This document shows positions 1 through 5,847 of a DNA stretch of 7,722 nucleotides, piece after piece. The stretch comes from Lachnospiraceae bacterium (GTDB taxonomy: Bacteria > Bacillota > Clostridia > Lachnospirales > Lachnospiraceae). Position numbers and translations under genes: made by a program. Below the pieces are notes generated by a model that worked only from the letters and a program-made list of their open reading frames with translations, did not search any database and was not told where the DNA came from. The stretch's first letter is position 1. The number at the start of each line of letters is the position of its first letter. The stretch lies in the NCBI GenBank assembly GCA_029068665.1, contig JAIECC010000073.1:1-7722 (forward strand), written 5' to 3'.

Positions 1-4
1 CTAC

Positions 5-33
5 TTTACAAATATGCGCAAGAGTGATATTCT
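5..33 (+). promoter_or_regulatory. Candidate sigma-A promoter for the Nudix/NrtR-like gene
   Basis: TTTACA at 5-10 (5 of 6 match to TTGACA) lies 17 bases before TATTCT at 28-33 (4 of 6 match to TATAAT). This would give a leader of about 50 bases before the TTG start at 90. A second possible -10, TATAAA at 36-41, overlaps the same area. The octamer CTACTTTA occurs at 1-8 and again at 53-60, flanking the promoter, and could be part of a regulator site. The call rests on hexamer matches only. Confidence 0.4.
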
Positions 34-89
34 CTTATAAAGTATTCAAAAACTACTTTAACGAATCGTAGAGAAAAGGAGGAACCGGC

Positions 90-932
90 TTGGAAGAAAT
101 CAGAAATGAAGATGGTTTAACGGAGCAGGAGTTTCTAAAACAATATAAGCCTGCAGAATATGAGCGGCCATCCGTGACAGTGGATATGCTGGTATTTGCA
201 GTAAATGAAGCATTAGATGCACTAAGACTTCTGCTGATTCGCAGAAAGAATCATCCGTTCATACATTGCTGGGCATTACCCGGCGGTTTTGTTGAAATAA
301 ATGAATCTTTAGAGGAGGCAGCAAGAAGGGAACTGCAGGAAGAAACAGGCTTGCAGGATATTTATATGGAGCAGTTATATACCTTTGGAGAACCGGGAAG
401 AGATCCGCGGACGCGAATTATTTCAACGGCATATCTGGCACTGATACAGGAAAATGCAGTGGATGTAAGGGCAGGAGATGATGCAGCAGAGGCTTGCTGG
501 TTTACGGTCCGGGAGCAGGATGGCAAAGTAGAGCTTCATGGAGATAACGGAGAAATTCTTTACTTTTATGTGACAAGGACACCGCTATTTATCGGAGGGG
601 TTTCCACCGTTGAGGAAACAGCATATAAGCAGGAAAATTCGGGCATTGCCTTTGACCATGAAAAAGTGATTCAAATGGGAATCAGCCGTTTGAGAAATAA
701 GGCAGAATATACGAATATATTGTTTGGACTGATGCCGGAAGAGTTTACGCTGCCGGAGCTGCAAAAGCTCTATGAAACCGTACTGGGCAAGCAATTATAT
801 AAATCTAATTTCCGGAAAAAGATTAGTAGTTTTGTAGAGTCTACCGGTGCAAAAAAGAATCAGGAAGGAACAAAACGTAGTCCGGAGTTATATCGATTTC
901 GAAAAGGATGGCTGGAGGATAACAGCAAATGA
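90..932 (+). CDS. nrtR: Nudix domain protein with C-terminal winged helix, NrtR-like regulator of NAD metabolism
   Basis: This 280-residue protein has two parts. Residues 35-165 form a Nudix domain and residues 185-280 a winged-helix domain of the NrtR type (FTLPELQKLYE, then a basic NFRKKI stretch, ending in LYRFRKGW). The Nudix box is complete: G66, E72, R80-E81, E84-E85 and G87 follow the GX5EX7REUXEEXGU pattern. Residues 105-120 (GRDPRTRIISTAYLAL) resemble ADP-ribose-type members. NrtR proteins are known to repress NAD biosynthesis and salvage genes and to respond to ADP-ribose or related metabolites. The neighbouring pncB gene makes the same role likely here. The start is TTG, set by AAGGAGG at 76-82 with a 7-base spacing. 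An intact Nudix box means it may also hydrolyse its ligand, so a pure enzyme role (ADP-ribose pyrophosphatase) cannot be excluded. Domain identity is firm; the regulatory role is inferred. Confidence 0.85.
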   Translation: MEEIRNEDGLTEQEFLKQYKPAEYERPSVTVDMLVFAVNEALDALRLLLIRRKNHPFIHCWALPGGFVEINESLEEAARRELQEETGLQDIYMEQLYTFGEPGRDPRTRIISTAYLALIQENAVDVRAGDDAAEACWFTVREQDGKVELHGDNGEILYFYVTRTPLFIGGVSTVEETAYKQENSGIAFDHEKVIQMGISRLRNKAEYTNILFGLMPEEFTLPELQKLYETVLGKQLYKSNFRKKISSFVESTGAKKNQEGTKRSPELYRFRKGWLEDNSK

Positions 933-960
933 AATATATAGCTTTGAGATAGAAGGAAAA

Positions 961-1128
961 TAGGAGGAACCCTTATGAACGAAGTTCATAATTATAAATG
1001 GGTTCCGACGATATGCCGCCGAGACGAAGAGCCATGTGGAGCGATGCGACACATTTAGGATGGCTCTGAGGAACTGCCGCCGAGCGAAGCGAGGGGGCAA
1101 TACCCGTACGAAACGAGGGGGCAATACA
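961..1128 (+). repeat. GC-rich structured intergenic element with hairpins and a tandem repeat
   Basis: This spacer before pncB differs from other gaps in the window by its high GC and dense self-similarity. Hairpin 1 pairs GGAACCC (966-972) with GGGTTCC (1000-1006), and inside it TTATGAAC (973-980) with GTTCATAA (984-991) around a GAA loop. Hairpin 2 pairs AGAGCCAT (1028-1035) with ATGGCTCT (1060-1067), with an inner GTG/CAC pair. TGCCGCCGAG occurs at 1014-1023 and 1075-1084. A 19-bp unit, CGAARCGAGGGGGCAATAC, occurs at 1085-1103 and 1109-1127, a period of 24. GAGGAAC occurs at 964-970 and 1068-1074. The pattern suggests a dispersed extragenic repeat or a structured RNA leader. I cannot tell which from one copy. 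Confidence 0.6.
975..1058 (+). CDS. Possible 27-residue small ORF inside the repeat element
   Basis: An ATG at 975 sits 7 bases after TAGGAGG (961-967), which is as good a ribosome binding site as any in the window. It opens a 27-codon frame ending in TAG at 1056-1058. Beyond the TAG the same frame stays open for another 29 codons and stops at TGA 1146-1148, directly before the pncB ATG. The peptide is not recognised and has no evident signal or membrane segment. The start lies inside hairpin 1. It could be a leader peptide, a remnant of a longer frame, or chance reading of repeat DNA. Chance is the default view. Confidence 0.2.
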   Translation: MNEVHNYKWVPTICRRDEEPCGAMRHI

Positions 1129-1148
1129 TATTATATGAGGAGGAATGA

Positions 1149-2624
1149 ATGATGAAAAAGACACAGAGTATGGAACGAAATTTGACAATGGTCATGGATT
1201 TTTATGAATTAACAATGAGCAATGGGTACTTTTTGGATCAGGATAAAGACACCCGGGTAGCATTTGATGTATTTTATCGTAAGAATCCGGATAATGGAGG
1301 CTTTGCTATCTTTACCGGACTGGAACAGATTGTTGAATATGTACAGGACCTTCACTTTGATGAGGAGGATATTGCCTATTTAAGAAGCCGGAAGCTGTTT
1401 GCAGAAGAATTTCTGGAATATCTGAGTAACTTTCAGTTTGCCGGAGATATTTACGCTTTCCCGGAGGGTACTGTTATGTATCCCAATGAGCCTTGTCTGA
1501 CAGTGGTTGCTCCATTAATTGATGCTCAGTTAATTGAAACGGCTATTTTATTGCAGGTGAATCATCAGTCTCTGATTGCGACGAAAACCCGGCGGATCGT
1601 TTCTGCAGCAGCAGGAAGAGCAGTATCGGACTTTGGTGCCCGCCGGGCCCACAATATGGATGCGGCTATTTATGGTGCAAGGGCAGCCTATATCGGTGGT
1701 GCCAACAGTACAGCAACCGTGTTATCCGGACAGATGTTTGACATACCGATCAGTGGTACAATGGCTCATAGCTTTGTCATGTTCTATCAGGATGAATACC
1801 AGGCATTTAAGAAATATGCAGAAACCTATCCGGATGCTACCGTACTGCTGGTAGATACTTATGATGTATTAAGGAGCGGCATCCCCAACGCAATTCGTGT
1901 GGCAAAAGAGGTGTTAGAGCCGATGGGAAAGCGTCTGAAGGGTGTCCGGATTGACAGTGGTGACTTGGCATATTTGACAAAAAAGACCAGAAAGATGCTG
2001 GATAAAGCAGGCTTAGAGGATTGTAAGATAATCATTTCTAACAGTCTGGATGAATTCACGATTACTTCTATCCTGAATCAGGGTGGCTGTGTGGACAGCT
2101 TTGGAGTGGGAGAACGACTGATTACGGCAAAGTCAGAGCCTGTATTCGGTGCGGTATATAAGATAGCGGCAGTGGAAGAAAACGGTTGCTTTGTACCGAG
2201 AATCAAAATATCTGAAAATGTAGAAAAGATTACGAATCCGGGATTGAAAAAAGTATATCGGATTATTGATGAAGAAGGACGTGCCATTGCAGATATGATT
2301 GCAAAGGCTGATGAAGAGATTGATATGAGCCAGCCGTTCCGCTATGTGGATCCTACAAAGCCATGGAAGAACCGGTACTTTGAAAACTGCAGGGCAATTG
2401 AACTTCAGAAGCAGATTATCAAGAATGGAAAGCTGGTATATGAGCTTCCGTCTTTAGAAGAGATTGCTGCTTATGTAAAACGGCAGTTGTCAGAAGAGAT
2501 ATGGGAGGAAGAACAGCGTTTTGAATATCCACATCTGCATTATCTGGATATGACGCCGGATTATTATGAAATGAAGATGCAGCTTTTGAATGATTTAAGT
2601 ATGAAAGAAAATGAAAAAGCATAA
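1149..2624 (+). CDS. pncB: Nicotinate phosphoribosyltransferase
   Basis: PncB converts nicotinate and PRPP, with ATP, to nicotinate mononucleotide. This is the entry step of the Preiss-Handler NAD salvage route in the cytoplasm. The 491-residue length fits the long Gram-positive form. Visible family motifs are MDFYELTMSNGYF (residues 16-28), DFGARRAHNMDAA (from D161), the GTMAHSFVMF block with H207, which corresponds to the histidine phosphorylated in characterised enzymes, and GVRIDSGDL (from G265), the phosphate-binding stretch. GAGGAGG at 1137-1143 serves either of two adjacent ATG codons, 1149 (spacing 5) or 1152 (spacing 8). The second has the better spacing, so the true protein may be one residue shorter. 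The gene follows the NrtR-like regulator across a repeat-rich spacer and precedes upp, another PRPP-using salvage enzyme. I see no promoter of its own directly upstream, so cotranscription with the regulator gene is plausible. Confidence 0.95.
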   Translation: MMKKTQSMERNLTMVMDFYELTMSNGYFLDQDKDTRVAFDVFYRKNPDNGGFAIFTGLEQIVEYVQDLHFDEEDIAYLRSRKLFAEEFLEYLSNFQFAGDIYAFPEGTVMYPNEPCLTVVAPLIDAQLIETAILLQVNHQSLIATKTRRIVSAAAGRAVSDFGARRAHNMDAAIYGARAAYIGGANSTATVLSGQMFDIPISGTMAHSFVMFYQDEYQAFKKYAETYPDATVLLVDTYDVLRSGIPNAIRVAKEVLEPMGKRLKGVRIDSGDLAYLTKKTRKMLDKAGLEDCKIIISNSLDEFTITSILNQGGCVDSFGVGERLITAKSEPVFGAVYKIAAVEENGCFVPRIKISENVEKITNPGLKKVYRIIDEEGRAIADMIAKADEEIDMSQPFRYVDPTKPWKNRYFENCRAIELQKQIIKNGKLVYELPSLEEIAAYVKRQLSEEIWEEEQRFEYPHLHYLDMTPDYYEMKMQLLNDLSMKENEKA

Positions 2625-2654
2625 ATTATTTAAGTATATAGAAAGAAATCCGCA

Positions 2655-2692
2655 AGGACTTCATAAAGGGCATATATTATAATAGCGGAATG
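2655..2692 (+). promoter_or_regulatory. Likely upp promoter
   Basis: A perfect -10 hexamer, TATAAT, lies at 2678-2683. The -35 at 17-base spacing (AGGACT, 2655-2660) matches TTGACA only in its middle GAC. Transcription would start near 2690, giving a leader of about 16 bases that holds little more than the GAAGGAGG binding site. The sequence ATTATA, then TAGCGGAATG (2683-2692), recurs before the next gene at 3363-3380. Confidence 0.5.
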
Positions 2693-2705
2693 AAGGAGGA
2701 TAATA

Positions 2706-3335
2706 ATGGCAAATTATACGATTATGGGACATCCCTTGATTCAGCATAAGATTTCTATGATTCGAGATAAAAATACAGGAACCAATGAGTTCCGAAAGCT
2801 GGTAGAGGAAATTGCCATGCTCATGGCATATGAAGCACTTCGAGATTTGCCTACAGAGGAGGTCGAAGTGGAAACACCGATAGAAACCTGCATGACTCCC
2901 ATGATTTCAGGGAAGAAGATGGCTGTCGTTCCCATACTGCGTGCCGGTCTGGGGATGGTAAATGGAATTCTGGCTTTGGTTCCTACTGCAAAGGTTGGGC
3001 ATATTGGACTATACCGAGACCCGGTAACACATGAACCGCATGATTATTACTGCAAGCTGCCGGATACCATTGATCAGAGAACGATTCTTGTGGTTGATCC
3101 CATGCTGGCCACAGGCGGTTCTGCAGTAGATGCTATTCATTTTGTAAAAGAAAAGGGTGGCAGGAATATCAAGTTCATGTGTATTATTGCAGCGCCGGAG
3201 GGTCTGGAACGTTTGATTTCTGTACATCCGGATGTCCAGGTTTATGTGGGGCAATTGGATCGCTGTCTGAATAAGGATGCTTATATCTGTCCGGGGCTTG
3301 GAGATGCAGGAGACCGCATTTTTGGTACGAAATAG
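2706..3335 (+). CDS. upp: Uracil phosphoribosyltransferase
   Basis: Upp joins uracil to PRPP to make UMP, the main step of uracil salvage, in the cytoplasm. The 209-residue length is the normal size for the family. The PRPP-binding loop is DPMLATGGS at residues 131-139. The C-terminal uracil-binding segment CPGLGDAGDRIFGTK (residues 195-209) is intact, with GDAGD at 199-203. The N-terminal GHPLIQHK and mid-protein PILRAGLGM blocks are also typical. The ATG start has AAGGAGG at 2694-2699 with near-optimal spacing. The gene has its own -10 element upstream. There is no clear terminator between pncB and upp, so some readthrough is possible. No sign of damage or transfer. Confidence 0.97.
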   Translation: MANYTIMGHPLIQHKISMIRDKNTGTNEFRKLVEEIAMLMAYEALRDLPTEEVEVETPIETCMTPMISGKKMAVVPILRAGLGMVNGILALVPTAKVGHIGLYRDPVTHEPHDYYCKLPDTIDQRTILVVDPMLATGGSAVDAIHFVKEKGGRNIKFMCIIAAPEGLERLISVHPDVQVYVGQLDRCLNKDAYICPGLGDAGDRIFGTK

Positions 3336-3342
3336 GGCAGAA

Positions 3343-3380
3343 TTCAAGCGTGAAAACGTGTCATTATATTTAGCGGAATG
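3343..3380 (+). promoter_or_regulatory. Candidate promoter for the VTT-family gene
   Basis: TATATT at 3365-3370 (5 of 6 match to the -10 consensus) has only a poor -35 (TTCAAG at 3343-3348, spacing 16). It is followed by TAGCGGAATG (3371-3380), identical to the block after the upp -10. A transcript from here would start near 3377, which excludes the ATG at 3378 as a start with a ribosome binding site and favours the ATG at 3396. Confidence 0.4.
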
Positions 3381-3395
3381 GAAGAAAAGGATAGA

Positions 3396-4136
3396 ATGAG
3401 TAAAGAACAAAGTAGTGAAAATAAAGAGAGTGGATTAAAGAAGAAGCGTATTCTTGCAATTTTAATTATTCTCGCATTTCTTGGTGTATCGGTAGCGTTA
3501 TTCTGGGAGGTGGGGAAACCTCTGATTCAGTTCGTATCGGATAGTGAACGGTTACGAAGCTGGGTAGATGATAATTGGCTCTGGAGCCGTCTTGCCTACA
3601 CCGGCATTATTATTCTTCAGATTATCATAGCAATTATTCCGGGGGAACCCTTTGAAATCGGAGCGGGCTATGCTTTTGGTGCAGTGGAAGGAACGATAAT
3701 CTGCATGCTTGGAAGTGCCATTGGAGGAACTCTTGTTTTCCTACTGGTAAAGAAATTTGGAATCAAGCTGGTAGAAGTATTTATTTCAGTGGATAAGATT
3801 AATTCCTTGAAATTCTTAAAGGACAATAAAAAACGTGATATATTGATGTTTCTTCTCTTTTTTATCCCGGGAACTCCTAAGGATGTACTGTGTTATTTTG
3901 CAGGGCTGACAAAAATGGATTTAAAGACCTGGCTTTTAATTACAACCGTTGCGAAGTTTCCGTCCATTGTTACATCTACCATCGGTGGGAATGCCATAGG
4001 TATGGAAAATTATCAATTTGCCATTATTGTATTTGTGATTACGTTTTTAATTAGTGGGGCCGGATTGCTGTTTTATAATCATTTCACAAAGAATAAGGAG
4101 AAGGAAACAGCTTCTGTGGATAAGAAAGAAGAGTGA
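3396..4136 (+). CDS. TVP38/TMEM64 (VTT/DedA, SNARE-associated) family membrane protein
   Basis: This is an inner-membrane protein of about 246 residues. A lysine-rich cytoplasmic start (GLKKKRI) leads into a first membrane helix. A second hydrophobic block contains IPGEPFEIGAGYAFG (residues 81-95), a third contains FIPGTPKDVLCYFAGL (from residue 156), and a final helix is followed by a charged KEKETASVDKKEE tail. The paired proline-glycine motifs at the re-entrant helices mark the VTT/DedA superfamily. Some members are linked to lipid scrambling or undecaprenyl-phosphate recycling, but the substrate of this one cannot be read from sequence. The frame is open from an ATG at 3378, but the ATG at 3396 has AAAAGG at 3385-3390 and fits the upstream promoter, so I prefer it. 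The gene sits between upp and the ZIP gene without an obvious functional link to either. Confidence 0.85.
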   Translation: MSKEQSSENKESGLKKKRILAILIILAFLGVSVALFWEVGKPLIQFVSDSERLRSWVDDNWLWSRLAYTGIIILQIIIAIIPGEPFEIGAGYAFGAVEGTIICMLGSAIGGTLVFLLVKKFGIKLVEVFISVDKINSLKFLKDNKKRDILMFLLFFIPGTPKDVLCYFAGLTKMDLKTWLLITTVAKFPSIVTSTIGGNAIGMENYQFAIIVFVITFLISGAGLLFYNHFTKNKEKETASVDKKEE

Positions 4137-4150
4137 TTGATAATTTTTTG

Positions 4151-4172
4151 TTGCAAATGCTTTGCAATTGCA
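4151..4172. promoter_or_regulatory. Overlapping palindromes upstream of the ZIP gene promoter (candidate operator)
   Basis: TTGCAAATGCTTTGCAA (4151-4167) is a perfect inverted repeat with 7-base arms. It overlaps TGCAATTGCA (4163-4172), a perfect 10-base palindrome. Both end just before the -35 hexamer at 4175. A further GCATTTG at 4226-4232, on the other side of the promoter, is the reverse complement of CAAATGC at 4154-4160. The placement suits a metal-responsive regulator, but I do not recognise the motif as any named operator. It is not a terminator for the preceding gene, because no T-run follows it. Confidence 0.45.
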
Positions 4173-4174
4173 TC

Positions 4175-4203
4175 TTGACAATGATTGTGGAACATGTGAT
4201 ACT
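4175..4203 (+). promoter_or_regulatory. Promoter of the ZIP transporter gene
   Basis: A perfect TTGACA (4175-4180) is separated by 17 bases from GATACT (4198-4203, 4 of 6 match), with a TGTG just before the -10. Transcription would begin near 4210, giving a leader of about 37 bases to the ATG at 4247. Confidence 0.6.
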
Positions 4204-4246
4204 TGGAAAGTGTTAGTTGGAAGTTGCATTTGAAAGAGGCAGGAAC

Positions 4247-4978
4247 ATGGGAATTATCATAACGTTTATTTTAGGAATCTTTTTGGTGCTTGGTGCAGTA
4301 ATAGTCAAGCTTGCAAAGAATAGTAAGAAAATTGAACAATTATCAATTGCCATAGCACTTGGAACGATGGTTTCGCTTGTAGCATTGGATCTGATTCCGG
4401 AGTTGTTAGAGACATTCCATGGCAGCGGGCTGCTGTTGGCGGCCGTGATGGTGCTGGTTGGTATTGGTGTTCTGAAGGTATTGGATCACTTTATTCCGGA
4501 CCATGAGGATGGACATGGGGAGGAAGAGCAGACAGAGGAGAATGTAATTCATATCGGAATGATTTCGGCAGTTGCAATTATTCTGCACAATATTGTAGAA
4601 GGAATGGCAGTATATAGCATTGCGGCAGAGTCTGCAAGAGTAGGGATCTTAGTTGCTTTAGGTGTAGGACTTCATAATATTCCTATGGGTATGTTGATGT
4701 ATTCTACTTTGAAGGGAGACAGCAGGAAAAAGCAGATTCTTATATTTGGCTCTGCAGCAGTTTCAACTTTAATTGGTGGTATTTTGATGGCATGCATCAG
4801 TCCGATTTTGAATGAATTTGTAATCGGCAGTTTGATTTGTCTGGCATTAGGAATGCTGATATATATAATATTTTTTGAATTGATTCCTCATTTGCTTCAT
4901 TCTAAAAATAAAATACTGACACTGGCCGGTGTGGTACTGGGCATTATTATCATACTGATAAGCTCCTGTCTCGAGTAG
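4247..4978 (+). CDS. ZIP family divalent metal transporter
   Basis: This 243-residue membrane protein has about eight hydrophobic segments. Family marks are the early helix ending LVALDLIPE (residues 44-52), an acidic and histidine-bearing loop (HFIPDHEDGHGEEE, about residues 81-94) between helices 3 and 4, HNIVEG at 114-119 in helix 4, and HNIPMG at 143-148 in helix 5. ZIP proteins move zinc, iron or manganese into the cytoplasm through a binuclear site built from helices 4 and 5. Here the glutamate usual in the helix 5 motif is replaced by M147, while E118 in helix 4 is kept, so one metal site may be altered. The frame is open from a TTG at 4217, but that codon would be about 7 bases from the predicted transcript start. 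The ATG at 4247 follows GAGGCAGGA and is preferred. The metal cannot be predicted. Confidence 0.85.
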   Translation: MGIIITFILGIFLVLGAVIVKLAKNSKKIEQLSIAIALGTMVSLVALDLIPELLETFHGSGLLLAAVMVLVGIGVLKVLDHFIPDHEDGHGEEEQTEENVIHIGMISAVAIILHNIVEGMAVYSIAAESARVGILVALGVGLHNIPMGMLMYSTLKGDSRKKQILIFGSAAVSTLIGGILMACISPILNEFVIGSLICLALGMLIYIIFFELIPHLLHSKNKILTLAGVVLGIIIILISSCLE

Positions 4979-4990
4979 TATTGCATAGAT

Positions 4991-5016
4991 GGAACCCTCC
5001 GTTCCTAGACATTTTT
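4991..5016 (+). terminator. Weak candidate terminator after the ZIP gene
   Basis: GGAAC (4991-4995) and GTTCC (5001-5005) form a 5-bp stem with a CCTCC loop. The sequence TAGACATTTTT follows, so the T-run begins several bases after the stem. The stem is short and the T-run displaced, so termination is likely partial. The remaining gap up to 5159 is AT-rich. It has -10-like TAGAAT (5071, 5110) and TAAAAT (5121), but no well-placed -35. Confidence 0.25.
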
Positions 5017-5159
5017 CACAAAAATTTTTTTTAGACAAAATTCAGCTTACTTTTTCTGATTTGAAAATGTTAGAATATTAATAGTTAGTTGTTATTCGGA
5101 TTAATTTGCTAGAATTTGGCTAAAATAATTAGTAGTGAAAGATTGGAAGGAGGAAGAAT

Positions 5160-5666
5160 ATGTTCGAAGTTGGCGATTATATTGTGTGCAGTAATAATGG
5201 CATATGTACGGTAGAAAATATTAGTACCATCGATGTACCGGATGTTGATCCGAAACGACTTTATTATATTTTACAGCCCGTATATGCAAAAACAAGTGTA
5301 GTGTATATTCCGGTAGATAATGAAAAAATCATTATGAGAAAAGTGTTAACAAAGGAGCAGGTCAATGAATTGATTGACCATATTCCGGAAATTGAAACGA
5401 TTTGTGAGATGAATGATAAGCTTCGGGAAGAGCGTTTTAAGGAATGTATGAAACGTCATGAGTGTAAAGACTGGATTAAGGTAATTAAGACCTTGTACCT
5501 CCGGAAGCAGGAACGGGTGGAAAAGGGGCAGAAGGTAACGGCAACCGATGCCAGATATCTGAAAACCGCAGAGGACAATTTATATGGTGAATTTGCCATG
5601 GCATTGGGAATTGAGAAAAATGAAGTGGAAGAATTTATAGAGAAGCGAATCGGAGCAGCGAAATAA
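5160..5666 (+). CDS. CarD/CdnL-like RNA polymerase-binding transcription regulator
   Basis: This 168-residue cytoplasmic protein belongs to the CarD/CdnL/TRCF family. Residues 1-60 form the Tudor-like RNA polymerase beta-subunit interaction domain (FEVGDYIVCSNNGICTVENI, then YYILQPVY and SVVYIPVDN). Residues 65-165 are a helical domain ending in the conserved pattern LYLRKQER, KVTATDARYLKTAEDNLYGE and ALGI. Characterised CarD proteins stabilise open promoter complexes, using a tryptophan of the helical domain as a wedge at the -10 region. Here the only tryptophan is W105. By my recalled alignment it does not fall at the wedge position, which is in the LREERF segment (88-93). The start is firm: AAGGAGG at 5147-5153, 6 bases before the ATG. 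The gene is monocistronic or last in its unit, with a strong terminator 15 bases after its stop. Family is confident; promoter targets are unknown. Confidence 0.88.
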   Translation: MFEVGDYIVCSNNGICTVENISTIDVPDVDPKRLYYILQPVYAKTSVVYIPVDNEKIIMRKVLTKEQVNELIDHIPEIETICEMNDKLREERFKECMKRHECKDWIKVIKTLYLRKQERVEKGQKVTATDARYLKTAEDNLYGEFAMALGIEKNEVEEFIEKRIGAAK

Positions 5667-5680
5667 ACTGTCTGATTGGG

Positions 5681-5727
5681 AAAAAGCGTCAACACTCTGT
5701 TATTGAGAGTGTTGACGCTTTTTCTTT
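5681..5727. terminator. Strong, probably bidirectional intrinsic terminator
   Basis: Bases 5681-5698 and 5706-5723 are exact reverse complements (18 bp, AAAAAGCGTCAACACTCT) around the 7-base loop GTTATTG. On the plus strand the GC-rich stem runs into TTTTTCTTTT. On the minus strand the A-tract at 5681-5685 reads as a T-run, so the element can stop transcription both ways. It ends the CarD-like gene, starting 14 bases after its stop codon, and insulates the next gene. Confidence 0.93.
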
Positions 5728-5733
5728 TCGGAA

Positions 5734-5762
5734 TTGTGTTCTTGCTGAAAATAGATTATAAT
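5734..5762 (+). promoter_or_regulatory. Candidate promoter for the small membrane protein gene
   Basis: TATAAT at 5757-5762 is a perfect -10. TTGTGT at 5734-5739 keeps the TTG of the -35 at 17-base spacing. The site lies just after the terminator, so the following genes probably need it. The leader would be about 75-80 bases, with no clear secondary structure. Confidence 0.45.
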
Positions 5763-5847
5763 TGTACCGATAAATGGGCATCTGCTTTTTAACGGCATAA
5801 GTAATAGAACAATAGATCGGAATTTAGTGAACTGGGAAGGTAATAGA

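Noticed and set aside
933..1148. NAD-sensing riboswitch in the pncB leader
   Set aside because: The stems are explained by repeat arms and no known NAD riboswitch core is recognised. There is no terminator, and the pncB ribosome binding site has no obvious pairing partner in the element.
888..1188. Minus-strand open frames of 71 and 78 codons across the repeat element
   Set aside because: They read the GC-rich repeats antisense, begin inside flanking genes or the element, and lack ribosome binding sites and recognisable protein features.
4137..4172. T-run at 4143-4149 plus the palindrome as a terminator of the VTT-family gene
   Set aside because: The T-run precedes the palindrome rather than following it, so the order is wrong for plus-strand termination.
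4217..4246. TTG at 4217 as the start of the ZIP protein
   Set aside because: It lies about 7 bases from the predicted transcript start and adds a charged stretch before the first helix; the ATG at 4247 has a better binding site.
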